DNA from: Costus lasius
Lineage: Eukaryota > Streptophyta > Magnoliopsida > Zingiberales > Costaceae
Length of the DNA stretch: 64,000 nucleotides
NCBI GenBank assembly: GCA_027563935.2
Contig: CM050448.1
Coordinates: 121,880,493-121,944,492, forward strand
Direction of reading: 5' to 3'
Position 1 is the first letter of the stretch, and each line of letters opens with the position of its first letter. The position numbers were made by a program, and so were the translations under genes. The notes beneath the pieces were generated by a model. The model had not been told where the DNA came from, searched no databases, and saw nothing but the letters and a program-made list of their open reading frames with translations. This document shows positions 22,828-36,222 of the stretch, in pieces.

Positions 22828-25323
22828 TAAGGCAGGCTAAAGGGCAAAACAAGAAAAGTCAAAGCAAAAAAGGAACAAACTATTTGCTTATGTAAAAAAA
22901 AATGAAAGAAAGTTATTTAGAGAAAAATGATGTACAAATATCCCGATATATTGAATTATATAATTGTTCAAAGTGCTTACATCTTTAAATTAAGGATTTA
23001 CTTGATCTATGTTATCACCAAAGAAGACAATGAATACAGAACATCTATTAAATTCTCTATGGAAAAAAAAATAGTTTGAGCGATAATGATCACAAATTAA
23101 AATATTTATTATATTTTTTCATGCCAAGTTTGACTTGGACATATCCTAATCCCAATACGTTAGGAGCACGCATATTAACAATGACAAGTTGAACTTTGAC
23201 CATTCAAAGCGTTGACCTCATCCATTATTTTTCGTGTTCAAATTCCCAAAGGTGGGTGGGCGGTGCACAAGTTGGACAGAGTCACACACACGAATTAGCC
23301 AATCTTTTTAGGTACTATTATTGTCGTTGTTGTTTGATATTTACTGATTAATATCTACTAGATATCAGCAGCTGGTTTCATATTTGAGGCCCTAAAATCA
23401 AAGGGCACAAGTCAATACATTCTACGGCTGGGACAATAGTCACTTATATTATTTACTATTTTATATTTTATAAATAATAAATCTTATATAAATATTTGAG
23501 GGTAGAATCTGGCCTTTCTCAACCTAGGGTTCCTAGTTCCTGCCCAACACTTGAAGAACTCCTTCACTCATAAAGCACTTTCATGCGGTCAAAAAGGACC
23601 GTAGAGCTTGATCCATCTTAATAAAAATTGACTAGATCCGTTCTAACAATTTCCACAAATAGTCACAACTAATTCACATCACTTTTTTGCCCGTCTTCAC
23701 CTAGATTGGATTGTAATTTACTCATACTAATATAATTCGCTTATAATTTAACATCTAGATTGGATTTGAATTTATTCATACCAATATAATTCGCTTATAT
23801 AATTTAACATATTTAATTCTTCATATATCCAAGGTAGAAATTTTGTATTAGATCCCTCTAAGCCATTTGTGTATTTTCTAAATATCTTTATTGTTGATAA
23901 TAAAATTTTGAGATCGGATTTTATAATTGTTGCTTATAAGAAAAAAAAAAAGAGTATAACCTAACTTTCAAATGGTTGCTTTAAAAATGTATTTTTTTGG
24001 ACAAAAAATTAGCAGGAAAGAATAAAAAAAGTACATTAAATTTAGATATAAAAGACTACTAGATTCAATATACTTTTCATTCTTTTCTCTTATTTTTTTT
24101 TCCAAAGAAACACGATCTAAAAAGTGTAAATTGTTATTCCATCAATATAGTTTTTGCCGCTTGCATTGGATATAAACATTGAGGTCTTGAAACCTATTGA
24201 CTATGATCCAATAGTCTATCGTGCACGAATCAAAGAAAGGGACATTTACATGATTAAAAAAACATCTGGTCAACGGGATCCTCATTTGGGAAAATTTGAC
24301 GCACACTATTTAATGGCTGCCACAAATTGGAGCTGCACAAAATAATTGAATGTCATTTCAGCTTCAATTTCAAACTTTTGGATCCAATTGCTAATCATTG
24401 ACTTTGTCTAGATCAGAGCAAAGAAGAGTAAGTCAAAAGATCGTGCATTTACTTTGCACAATTCTAAACAAATAAAGAAAAATCTTCTATTTTTGAAATT
24501 TTTTGTATTTAAAAAAAAGTTAGGTTTGGTGGGAGAGTTATCAAGGAATCAATGAAGCGACAGATAAGAAATAGCTCACCGGGACCCACACCCAACTACT
24601 CCTACTAACCCCACAAGTTGATTAAAAAATGAGATCTTTTTGTTTAGCCTCTAAACTTTATCTATAATCTTAGTTTAATCCTTTACTCAAACCTTAGCTC
24701 ATTATTTGTCCTTCGTATTTCAGACGGTTTAGTTGACGTGAATTTTGTATTGGATTTTAGAAAATTGAGAAAAGTCTAAGGGCCAAATTGAAACTAAAGC
24801 ACAAGGGTCAAACTGGAACATCGCATTGAATAAGAAAAAAGCTCGCCTGAACGATTCAAACCCCCCGCCCTCCCTGAGGTGAACCCTAAACACATATCCT
24901 GGCAATTTGATCTCTATCGGCTGCATTTATTTAAGTCTTTAAATCCTTCGCAGCGGCTCAGCGACGACCGAAGAGCGGGTACAAGTACCTCCCTCCATGA
25001 TTTCAGCCGGATGGTGGGCTGCAGGCACGGCAACAACAAGAGCTCGCACGGTTTGCTGCGTTGATTGGCTTTCAAGATAAGTCTGGGCTTTGTTCTTCTC
25101 GGAAGCCCTCGCCTCTGCTGCTAACTTCCGCCTCCATCATTGATTCTTGCTCTTCAAAGTCCGGAGCTCAAGGCTGAGAGGCATCCGAATAGTTGGGGAG
25201 AGCGTCGCAAGTTTTGATTTTTTTTAGATCTGCAAAGCAGACCTCTTTCGCTGGTAGTTGAAACTTAAAAGCGCGTGTAGCATCAATCGAGCTCTTCTGG
25301 TGGTTGACTTTGGCGGTTTGGAT
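22828..25323. other. Intergenic DNA and receptor-kinase promoter
   Basis: AT-rich with many short homopolymer runs. A frame at 24154-24345 has no recognisable similarity. The last ~400 bp are GC-richer and probably contain the promoter and leader of the receptor kinase gene. Confidence 0.45.
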
Positions 25324-28300
25324 ATGCGGGTGTTCTTGTTCTTGATCCTCACATCTGTTCTCCATCTTGCCTACGCAGATACTGATCCGCAAGATGGTAA
25401 GTACTCATTCGTCGTCAATTTTTGTTGTTGTTCTTGTTTACTTGTTATGAATGGGGTCCTCCTCCTAGATTGAGGACTTCATGGGTTCAAGCTATTTGTT
25501 AAATTGCTACATGCGGTATAATTAATGATGCATGCTTTAAAACTAGTTCTTTTTAGTTCGATTCGCTGGAAATTCCGGCTAAGAATCACGGAAGACATTA
25601 AAATTGTACACCATGGATTTCTTTTCCTGATTCATTCAAGAAGTTCGAGTAGGCTTGTGTCTTTATTTGAGGGAAAACAGAGGGCATGATTAAGAATAGA
25701 ACAGAGGAAAAAGTAAAGAAAGATCATGTCTTTAAGGCATCAAATTCATCTTGGTGTTGCTGGTTACGTCAATATAGTATCCGATACCATTTGTAGATAA
25801 GCAAGTTTTACTCAAAAAATTTGAAGATTTAGCTCAATCTAGAACAATCATATCCAACCAATAATTGGCATCACATAAAAGATTCATTTGAGCACATCTT
25901 TTAGATTCTTCTTAGTTCTCTTCGTCGTGAATTCTTTCTTCCTGAAAATGAGGTAAAAGGAAGAAACAACAGCTAGAGCCTATCTGGGTGAAAGTTTCAA
26001 TTAGTTCTATTTCTTCTTCTGATGGAAAAAATAGTTGATCATTATTATTCTCTTATAATGATTGAGGATGAATTTTACAGCTGCTGCACTGCGATCTGTC
26101 CTAAATGATTGGCAAAATGATGCTCCACCTAACTGGGGATCTGATGATCCCTGTGGTTTGCCTTGGGATGGAGTTTCTTGTAGCAACAAGAGGGTGACCG
26201 CAGTGTGAGTATTATACAAGCCTGCATGTCCTCATTGTTTACTTCTCTTTCGGTATGCCTAAATTGTAATCTTTGCAGGAAACTATCAACTATGGGCATT
26301 AAAGGTACACTAAGCAGCGACATAGGCCAACTCACTGAATTGCAATTTTTGTAAGTTGGTTTCTCATTAAGTATTCTGAATCATTCTGGAAAGTACTTGC
26401 GGACTAGTCATCCAAAATTTTAGAGGAACATCACAATTTGAAAAAAAAAAAATATATGCAGGGATTTGTCATACAACAAGGATCTTGGAGGTACACTCAC
26501 CTCAAGTATCGGGCTACTGACTCAGCTTGACACCTTGTAAGTTCAATAGCCCTTGTTTGCTAATTCCAACTAGCTTTGTTTCTTTGAACTAATTCATGGC
26601 AGTTTAATATCCAATAAGCTGGCTAATCCACGCTGTGCTCTCTACTTACTAGGATCTTGGCTGGTTGTCAATTCACTGGTAGCATCCCGCAGGAAATAGG
26701 CAATTTGAAACAACTCACATACTTGTAAGTATCTACTGATTGGTTGCACACTGTTTCATCACTATTTGCGCTCTTCGAATTATAAATTAGTGTTTCACTA
26801 ACAAATTGGTTATCAATCAAAATTTCCAGGGCCCTGAATTCCAATAAATTCATTGGCAGGCTTCCAGCTTCACTAGGAAATCTCTTAAACCTATATTGGC
26901 TGGACATGGCAGACAATCAATTGACTGGCCCTCTCCCAGTCTCAAGTAACTCAGCTCCGGGCCTTGATTTGCTTGTCAACACCAAGCACTTGTAAGTAAC
27001 AATCTCTAGTTTAATTCTCTAAGATACTTGGGAATACTGACCGTGACAGGTCATTTGAGTTGCCGTTTAATGTTCTTGATTCATGATGTGCATTTGTCTC
27101 TTTCCACAGTCATTTCAACAAGAACCAATTATCAGGGAGCATTCCAGAGCAACTTTTCAGCTCCCAAATGACATTGCTTCACATGTAAGTTGGATAATGC
27201 ATTTTCAAACTTTTGCTTCATTTACTTCACGTAACTGCTATTTTGTGATCTCTCAGCCTGTTCGACTCAAATCAATTTACTGGTGAAATCCCAACCTCAT
27301 TGGGAATGGTGACAACACTTGAGGTTCTGTAAGTGAGACTTACTTGAACACAATTGCAATTCTGGTCAATTTTCTTGGCCCGCCTTGCAAGGGTTAAAAC
27401 ATTGACAATCAAGTTTCTTGTTGCAACAGTCGGCTTGACAATAACGGATTGCAAGGTTCCGTTCCATCCAATATCAACAATCTCACAAAAATCAATGAAC
27501 TGTAAGTTCATATCGTTTACAAGTTCATCATAATGTATCAAGATGATATTTTGATGATATACTTTGCGCGGTACTTCCAGGAACTTAGCAAAGAATCAAT
27601 TAACTGGATTGCTTCCAAATCTGACGGGAATGAACAGCCTCAATTATGTGTAAGAAAATATTTCAGATCTAGTTTTGACAAAATCAAAGCATTCTCAAGT
27701 TCTCACGTTGATGATATTTCGCAGGGATTTAAGCAACAACTCTTTCAGCCCTTCACAAGCTCCAGACTGGTTCACAACAATAGAGTCTCTCACAACCTTG
27801 TGAGCTTCCTCTGCAAGATCTTGAGTTCGTCCTGTACCTTCATTGGTAATACGGCCACTGAGCTAAGACATTTTTTGTTCATTTGCAGAATCATACAAGA
27901 TGGGAACCTTTCTGGTACAGTTCCGAAAGGATTATTTAGCTTGCCTCAATTGCAGCAAGTGTAAGTATGTTAACATGCTACGATGAATAACTGAAAGAGA
28001 ATAGTGTGCAGATTTTTGTTTAGGTAAAGAAAAGAATGCGCTGAGTTGGATTTCATCAGACATAATTTTTGGCACCTCATATGTTCAACAGGATACTTAA
28101 TGATAATAGTTTCAACGGTACACTGGACATGGGTAGCAACGTTAGCCCACAACTACAGCTTGTTAATTTAAGGGACAATTCCATCAGCGGCTACTTGCTA
28201 GGATCCAATTACAACAATGCTCTAATGTGAGTTCATTTTTCAACATGCCAATGTTTACATATGATAAGTTTGGGTCAATTTTAATTCGTCATGAATTCAT

Positions 28301-31144
28301 ATTTGACCTGTCACACCTGCAGACTTTATGGAAATCCATTTTGTAATTCTAGCCAGAGCACCCAGAGCTACTGCCTTCTCCAGCAACATAATCAAACTCC
28401 ATATTCCACCAGCTTAGCCAAATGCCCCTCCACATCATGCTCATCTGCAGATCAGAAAGTTAATCCTGGAAGCTGTGTTTGTGCCTATCCATATCAAGGA
28501 CAGGTGGTGTTTAGGGCACCTAGCTTCAGTGATCTTACGAATGATACATTGTTCCAACAACTAGAGACCAAGCTGTGGACCAATCTTAGCCTTGCACCTA
28601 ATTCAGTGTATATTTCCAATCTTCACTTCAACTCAGATAATTATATTGAATTGAATCTCGCTCTATTCCCATCGAGTGGAGCATTCTTCAACCGAACAGA
28701 AATTATCAGGATTGGATCAGCTCTAAGTTTCCAAACCTTCAAACCTCCTGATGTATTTGGACCATATGTCTTCCTAGCATTTCCATACAGCTTCTCTGGT
28801 ATCTATCCATTCTTGAGTTGAAAGTTGAAATTCCTTGTCTTCTACAAAACTGAACATGTTAACCTGATGAACAGGTGCGACTAGTGGGAGAAAATCAATT
28901 AGTACAGGCGTTATAGGTGCCATTGCTGCTGGCTGTATCATTCTTGTTATTGCACTTGTTTGCGTAGGCATCTATGCTTTACAACAGAAGAAAAAGGCTA
29001 AAAGGACTTTAGAACAAAGCCGTCCATTTGGTAAGACGACGTACCTTTAAAGTGTTTCCGTACTTTGAACAAGGTCATTATTAGAAACAAGTTAGCACCA
29101 CAAAGCACTCCAAGTTTGATACCCTTTCCAATTTTTCAGCTTCTTGGGGAGCCGGTGGTAAAGATGATGGCAGTGCACCACAGCTGAAAGGAGCAAGATG
29201 GTTTCCTTTCGACGAAATCAAGAAATGCACCAACAATTTTTCGAGCGCTAATGAAGTTGGATCTGGAGGCTATGGAAAGGTAAATTAGTATAAAGGAAAT
29301 TGATGGATACCTTTCTACCAAGAATCATTCCCAAACTACTGGAATTGAACAATGGATGTCGAAAGAAAAATCTGGGAGAGAGAGAGAGATAACATAAGAT
29401 GTTGGAAGTAAGAACTTGTTGAATGACAAGACTTCTCTTTCTTCTTAATGAGCGTTTTGATTATATCTTCAGGTTTACAGAGGAATTCTTTCAAGTGGAC
29501 AGATGGTTGCAATTAAGAGAGCACAGCAAGGATCCATGCAAGGAGCACTGGAGTTCAAGACAGAGATTGAATTGCTTTCCAGGGTTCACCACAAGAATCT
29601 AGTAGACCTAGTAGGCTTTTGCTATGACCAAGGGGAGCAGATGCTAGTGTATGAATACATTCCCAATGGAACACTAAGGGATAACTTGATAGGTTTGTTC
29701 ATTGGCCACGTCTCCAAGGAATTTAAACTAATCAACCACCTTTAATGTTGATGCTGATGGGGTAAACTTGCTTCTGCTTCTCTTGTGATCTTCAGGGAAA
29801 GGTGGCAGGCAGCTGGATTGGAAGAAGAGACTTCGAATTGCTGTGGGTGCCGCTAGGGGGTTAGCTTATCTTCATGAATTGGCTAATCCCCCAATAATTC
29901 ACAGGGATGTCAAGTCTACAAATATCCTTCTGGATGAGAGTTTGAATGCAAAAGTTGCTGACTTTGGCCTGTCAAAACTCATTTCAGACAGCGCAAAAGG
30001 ACATGTTTCCACACAAGTCAAGGGAACATTGGTGAGCTTCTCTGATTCCCTTCTTCCATATTATTCTTTTGTTTTGAAATAGAATGCAGCTGTAAGAATC
30101 TTATATTCATACATATATAAGCTGAAATATATCCTACTAGCTTATGCTTTTGCAATCCAATACGTCTAACATGCTATCGCAGGTCAAAATGCCACCTCTT
30201 GATTAGTTTTTGGCACAATTGTTTTTGTGCTACATTGCTGTCCTGAATCCACTGTTACGAATTGTAGGTTAGTAATTTATAAATATAAAAATTGGGGACT
30301 CATACCGGTCCTCAGTACGGACCGGTTTCGGCACATAGTTGATGCTGACTATATAAATATATATATAATTATTGATACCGATCGGTGCCATTGGTGACAT
30401 ATATACCGGTATGTACTGGTTCGGACCGACGGTATGTACTGGTTCGGACCGATGCTTCAAACTTTGATCGGGTATTTTCCTAATAGTCTAAGGCTTTGGA
30501 TGATGGTAAATCAGTTAAATTTCTGAACTTTAAATGTGATATTTGGTTGTCATTTGTGGATTTCTTTTTTATCAAGACTGATTTCAGTTTTGTAAGAAGA
30601 GCCTGACTAACAAAACCTAATATCATTTGGTTCAAATTTGCAGGGATACTTGGATCCTGAGTATTACATGACTCAACAGCTCTCAGAGAAAAGTGATGTC
30701 TACAGCTTTGGTGTTGTCATGCTAGAGTTGATATCCGCTAGGCAACCGATAGAGAAAGGCAAGTACATTGTTCGTGAAGTTCGGATGGCAATCGACAATT
30801 ATGATGATGAGTACTATGGTCTGCGGCAGTTAGTGGATCCAGTTCTGCTAAACATGGGACATCTTATAGGTTTTAGGAGGTTTGTTGAGTTAGCAATGGT
30901 TTGTGTAGAAGAAACAGCTGCCAACAGACCAACGATGAACGAAGTTGTGAAGGAAATTGAGACAATACTGCAGAGTAATGGATTGAACACACAAGCTAGT
31001 TCGGCTTCCTCATCTGCTACAGACTTTGGAAACACACAAGGTGCTCCTCATCATCCTTACTATGATCCCAAGCACAAAAGTGAGGGGAGCAGTGGCTTAT
31101 TCGAATACAGTGGGGCTTACTCTGCAAAAATTGAACCCAAGTAA
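25324..31144 (+). CDS. LRR receptor-like kinase, LRR-VIII-1 / HPCA1-like
   Basis: A plasma-membrane receptor kinase; the family includes Arabidopsis HPCA1/CARD1, which senses extracellular peroxide and quinones. The start at 25324 gives a signal peptide ([18 protein letters not shown]). Then follow an LRRNT region ([16 protein letters not shown]), about ten LRRs mostly on separate 70-75 bp exons with phase-2 introns, and a malectin-like juxtamembrane region. That region holds a Cys cluster (C-x4-C-x11-C-x-C before AYPYQGQ). The membrane segment is at about 28890-28980. Kinase landmarks are all present: [33 protein letters not shown] (RD type), DFGLSK and [23 protein letters not shown]. Last exon: 30644-31144. 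I checked the phases across every junction and found no break. Total is roughly 950 residues. The exact orthologue within the subfamily is not established. Confidence 0.9.
30270..30470. repeat. Repeat-derived insert in a kinase-domain intron
   Basis: A GGTCCG/CGGACC-rich block lies in the intron between the DFG exon and the GYLDPEYY exon. It ends with two head-to-tail ~24-bp copies starting GGTATGTACTGGTTCGG. Composition resembles the hAT-type pieces at 60745-61467, but clean ends and a target duplication were not found. Confidence 0.4.
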
Positions 31145-32653
31145 AAGAAATGTAACATTCTTTTAGTTTGATTTGTCATTATTCCTTTTCTGTAACTATT
31201 AGAGTGCCTGTATCTTGAGGTTTTTTATACAGATTCAAACATTGGATATATAACATCAAGTAGTGGAGCAGAGTTTTGAACGTTTGTACTTGATTGTTCT
31301 TGTTATTGATTCAAGCAATTTGTTTGTAAGCAAATTTAGATCATGACAGAGTTCTCTTTTATTGATTCAAGCAATTTTTTCTCTTTGTAATTTCTTATCC
31401 ATAAACGAGAATTTCAACCTGAAAAGAAATATCTCAACTGATAGTATGCAGTGAGAAGTTGAAATATATCACCTTACAATTTTGATTTTTGAATTTAATT
31501 AAATCTTACATCCAAATTGTTAATACCTACTTAACAAAAAGATTAGTATTATGGTCAAAGTTTATCACCTTGGGTAAATAAATTTTGACCTAAATTGGAT
31601 ATGTAGTCCACAATTATCTCGAAATATTACCATGCTTAATTGAGGCTAGTTATAATTATTGATCAATCATAATTTGACCAAATATAGCTTAGAAAAATTG
31701 CCTAAAATGGGAAAAAATGATTGGTTTATAAATAAAAGAATATATATATATATATGCATATCCCTATGATTATCTACTATATTTTTTGTTTTCTATATTT
31801 TGTAAAAAAAAAAACAAAATTATACCTAAATTTTCTCTTATCAGACCTTCATGAATCCATAATTTATCTGAGAAAGGCTTGTTAGACAATTCTCCAATTC
31901 GTCTAATCCAATTTATTAAAATCTGCCATTAATAAACTTGATCAGATCTATTGGTAAAAGTAAGTTGAATACAAATTAGGTATGTAAAATCCACCATAAG
32001 TGACTAGATACTGATTTATCCTAAATTTAGTTTTATTTGCTCAACTTTCATCTCTATAAAAAATGAATAAAGTACCTTTAAATGGCTAAGGGAGAGTGAC
32101 TGATTCAATTTTGAACAAAATGATTGTTCTAAGATGGGTGAGTAGGTTATGAATTTTCATGTGTTGATTCCCAATTTTGCCACTTAGAAGAGAGAAGTGT
32201 CTGGAATTCGAATTTGACCGGAAACTTGCTTTCCTGCAACATTGGATCTCCTTTGGCATTTGCAAACAATGTCAAACCGGCCGATGCATGCAGACAAAGA
32301 TCAAAGGGAGCCGACTAAATGAAAGAAAATAATAATAATAATCCTTAGCGCGCTTCTCACGCTTCTAAGAAGATCGTGGAGATCGCCTTGGACGCTTGCT
32401 CTGCACCTGACGTGCACGGCTGGACTTGCGGTAATCCGGTGTTTATCAACGTGTTAGAGCCACTCCCATCACCACTTTCTTCTTCCAACTAGATCTAACA
32501 TTCACTGAACTGAAGGCGAGCTTTGGAAACCTTGCAGGTATGATCTGCTAACCAGATTCGGTAGGATATGCGACTTGTGTTTTGCTGAATGACAGTCGAT
32601 TGATTCATTGAAAACTTTTTTTTTCTTTTTGTAGAATTACCATCTCGCGAGAG
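31145..32653. other. Intergenic region and pheophytinase 5' leader
   Basis: 31145-31430 is the likely 3' untranslated region of the receptor kinase. A TA dinucleotide run lies near 31740-31755. Near the right end, a donor after CCTTGCAG at about 32538 and an acceptor TTTTTGTAG at about 32636 suggest an intron of ~100 bp in the pheophytinase leader. Nothing else was recognised. Confidence 0.45.
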
Positions 32654-35600
32654 ATGGAATTGGTTCCCTTGAGCCACTCTTCCATGTCTTGCCACCATCC
32701 CGTCACCAGATTGCACTTGAGGCTTCTTGGGAGCAACCCTAATTGGAAGCAACCCAACAAGTCTTCCGTTTCTAGAAGAACTTCAACTCGATGCGCTGGG
32801 GCGGCGAAACCCTCGATGAATTATTGGGCGTCATCTCAAGAGAGAAAGAGGTTCGAGAGCTCGTATCGACCAGAAGGGCTTCGAAATCGAGTGGTGTCAG
32901 AGGCATCTGGAGAAGAAATGGGATTCCCCAGGTGTAATGCTATCAGTCGTGACGTGGGCATCAGCGGCGTCCCCGAGAAAGTTGATGAGGTCGAAAAGAT
33001 CATCATCCCGAGCTTGCCCGACGATTCCAATGGCAGCAACCCTGGATCTCCCATCAGTAGATGCTTCTGGGAGTGGAAACCTAAAATTTCGGTGTACTAT
33101 GAAACATCAGGGTCTCAGAATGTGGGTGCGCCTGCTGTGCTCTTCCTCCCTGGATTCGGAACCGGCTCCTTCCACTTTGAGAAGCAGTTGAAAGATTTGG
33201 GCCGTGATTACAGAGTGTGGGCGCTCGACTTCGTTGGACAGGGCAAATCATTGCCGTCTGAAGATCCAGCTCCTGTCATTCAGCAGGGAGGTGAATCTCG
33301 AGAGGGAGATGCGTTTTGGGGATTCGGAGAGGAGCCTGAACCCTGGGCAAAGGAGCTGGTGTACTCTGTGGACCTATGGAGAGATCAAGTTCGTCATTTC
33401 GTAGAAGAGGTGAAATTGCTGAACTAATCTATTCCTTCCTTGCCGGCTGCATTTATTTCGCATTTGCGCTGCTAATTCACATTTTTCTGACATTTGCAAG
33501 AGTAACTATATGTCAGTTAGAGCCTCCAATATACACTGAACGACATTAGTAATAGAAATTAGGAGCCGAGAAAGCAGCATGCTAAATCACATTGTTAGAT
33601 TGAATGAATGAGCAGCCAAGGAGTGATTCCATATATTACTCAAGAGTTATTTGAGCATAAAGTTGAACATTCACTAAAATTGTGACCTTTTCTTATCTTT
33701 TAATCGAGTAGATACTTCATTGTACGATTCATCTTCTTGACTTGTCTTTTAAATTATCTTGCAGGTCATCGGTGAACCGGTATATATTGTTGGTAATTCT
33801 CTTGGAGGTTTCGTTGCCTTGTACTTTGCAGCGTGCTATCCTGAACAAGTAAAAGGAGTCACACTGCTTAATGCAACACCGTTCTGGGGATTCCTTCCTA
33901 ATCCTGTCAGGTCGCCTAGATTATCTAAATTTCTTCCTTGGGCGGGGACATTCCCTCTACCTTCAAAAGTCAGGAGACTTACTGAACTTGTGTACGTCCT
34001 TTTTCTTAACAGAATACTCTTCATACTTGGACTAGCTCGTATCACTAGTCATTAGGCGTAGCCTTTGAATCAATTTAGGTTTCACTTACCTCAGATGTGA
34101 TTACTAGCATGCACTAGCTGGGTTACAGTAGTTTCATAGAATCACTGTGGTAATCATTTCAGAAAAGAAGACATTAATTATCAAGTTCAATTTGGAACTC
34201 AGATTAATTTTTTACTAATTAACACTTCAGCACTAGAGAAGTCTTGACTGGGTATACTAGAAGAGAAAGTGGGAGGGTTTGGAAGGAAAGTAAAAAATTG
34301 TAAAAAATTGCACTTCTTTATTAGAAACAAAAATTAAAAGTTGAGAGAATGTCATCTTATTTTTTGCCCTTAGGACAAAACATTAATGTCAAGTTGCTGC
34401 TTGATAGAATGTTTTTCTTTTCTGTTTTTTTTAAATCAAGTTATGCTGAAGGCAGGTCTCAATATTAGTACTTGTAATCGACCACAGTGGGAGTCGAACC
34501 CACGACCTTTTGATCCGAAGTCAAACGCGCTAATCCACTGCGCTATGCGGTCTGAGACAATTATTCAACTATATTTTATTTGTCATTTGCTAAATCCTAC
34601 AAAGTGTTGTGTGCTTGATGTGTTCATTGCTTATTTGAGTTCTTACATTAGCTGATACCCTCTTAAATAACTAGATGGCAGAAGATAAGTGATCCAAGAA
34701 CCATACTAGAAGTACTAAAGCAAGTCTATGCTGATCATTCAATAAAGATTGACAAAGTCTTTTCAAGTATAGTTGAAGTAACACAACATCCCGCAGCTGC
34801 TGCATCTTTTGCTTCCATTATGTTTGCCCCTAGAGGGCAGTTGTCGTTCCAGGAAGCATTGTCCAGGTATTTTAATGTATTCTATAACTATTTTTTGTAA
34901 GCTTTTCTTCAGTTTAGGACCTTCATCAATTGTTATATTATATCCTTTTTAATCATTTTTGTCCAGGTGCCAAGTGCATGGTGTTCCTATCTGTCTTATG
35001 TATGGTAGAGACGATCCTTGGGTTAGGCCTATCTGGGCACTTAAGGTGAAGCAACAGTTGCCAGAAGTTCCTTACTATGACGTTACTCCCGCAGGTCACT
35101 GCCCACATGATGAGGTTCCTGAGGTATGTATCGCTTGAGTTATTCCTGTGCTAGAACATTATTTGATTAATTTTGTTTTGCCTGGTGGCTATGAGATTGT
35201 ATGTTTGCAAGGTCGAGTTTATGTTTTCCTAAAAGCTATGTTTATTTCTGTGTTGCAACTATGAAAGTTGTAGTGCGATCAATTGTTCAATTAACACGTC
35301 ATGAAATCTTTAGCTAAATAATCACGTTTTCGCTGAACAAATACACTCTTTTTAGTATTGTTCGAGTTTCCATGGAGATTTATCATTTATCCTAGTGTAG
35401 ACCAAGAATACATATTTACTGTAACTGTTTCTGTTTCATTAGGCTTTCTTATGATGCCTGGCATTGCTTTTTTTCCCTTTTTTTTTTTTGAGGGAAACGA
35501 AGGATAACATCCGTAACTCAATTGAAGAATATGAGTATGAGCATTAGAGAAATAGTTGTAGTTATAATTTAGACAGCTGAAGACAATGTAGGTATGCACT

Positions 35601-36222
35601 AATGTATCATGAAAGAACAACACAGATTTACTGCCAATGATACTAGAAAGGCACTGCTCATTCTGTGCTTTTCTCTCTTATCAGAATCTTGGGGGAAGAT
35701 CTCTTGTAGTGAATCAAGCTTGCTTTAGGCAAAAAAGAAGATTAGAAAAAAGTTTGTTATGATGATGACCATGGAATTGCTTCTATTAGATATGTTCCAG
35801 TTCGATCCAGATACCTTACATCTTATAGATGAAACTTTTTTTTGAGTCAGAAATTCTAGATCACCATCTATTTCCATTCCGCATGTATTTTCTTTTTGAT
35901 GCTCTGTAGCAACAAACTCTATGAACAACTATAAATCTAAGAACATGAAAGTCTGACTCTTATAGTTTGACAGGTGATTAACTACTTGTTAAGAGGGTGG
36001 ATCAAGAACCTGGAGTCCCAAGGTTCTGAATTGCTGCCTCTCATGGATGAATATGAACCGCAGGAAATCCCCAGAGTGTTGGAGTATGTCAAAGAAGGAT
36101 CACGAAAATCGGTTCGGGTACGGCTTTTGGGTCTAAACTTCTCCTTGTGGAGGTTGATAGTCTCTTCCTTGAAGTCCCAGATTGCAAGTAGCAAACTGGT
36201 TCGAGATAGATTAGCCAAATAG
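32654..36222 (+). CDS. PPH: Pheophytinase, chloroplastic (alpha/beta hydrolase)
   Basis: PPH removes phytol from pheophytin a during chlorophyll breakdown in senescing leaves, giving pheophorbide a, in the plastid. Exons 32654-33409, 33765-33991, 34675-34866, 34967-35123 and 35974-36222 join in phase to 526 residues. The first ~110 residues are Ser/Arg-rich and poorly conserved, as for a transit peptide. The hydrolase core follows: LFLPGFGTGSFHFEKQLKDL, then VIGEPVYIVGNSLGG with the nucleophile at about Ser264, then KGVTLLNATPFWGF. LMYGRDDPW and AGHCPHDEVPE supply the acid (about Asp408) and the His (about 436-439). The core matches Arabidopsis PPH as I know it. The gene looks intact. Intron 2 holds a tRNA gene on the other strand. 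Confidence 0.93.
34479..34552 (-). tRNA. tRNA-Arg, anticodon TCG (UCG)
   Basis: The minus strand folds as a complete 74-nt tRNA: 7-bp acceptor stem (GACCGCA / TGTGGTC with one G-T pair), D arm GCGC...GCGC, and anticodon stem TTTGA/TCAAA with loop CTTCGGA. The T arm is GTGGG-TTCGACT-CCCAC and the discriminator base is G. It has no intron and no encoded CCA. It lies antisense inside intron 2 of the pheophytinase gene. No T-run terminator is seen in the first ~80 nt downstream. Confidence 0.96.

Noticed and set aside
24154..24345. 63-codon frame in the intergenic region
   Set aside because: No recognisable similarity, no splice context and AT-rich codon use.
25258..25323. Upstream in-frame ATG for the receptor kinase
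   Set aside because: Starting at 25324 gives a clean signal peptide; the extension would bury it.
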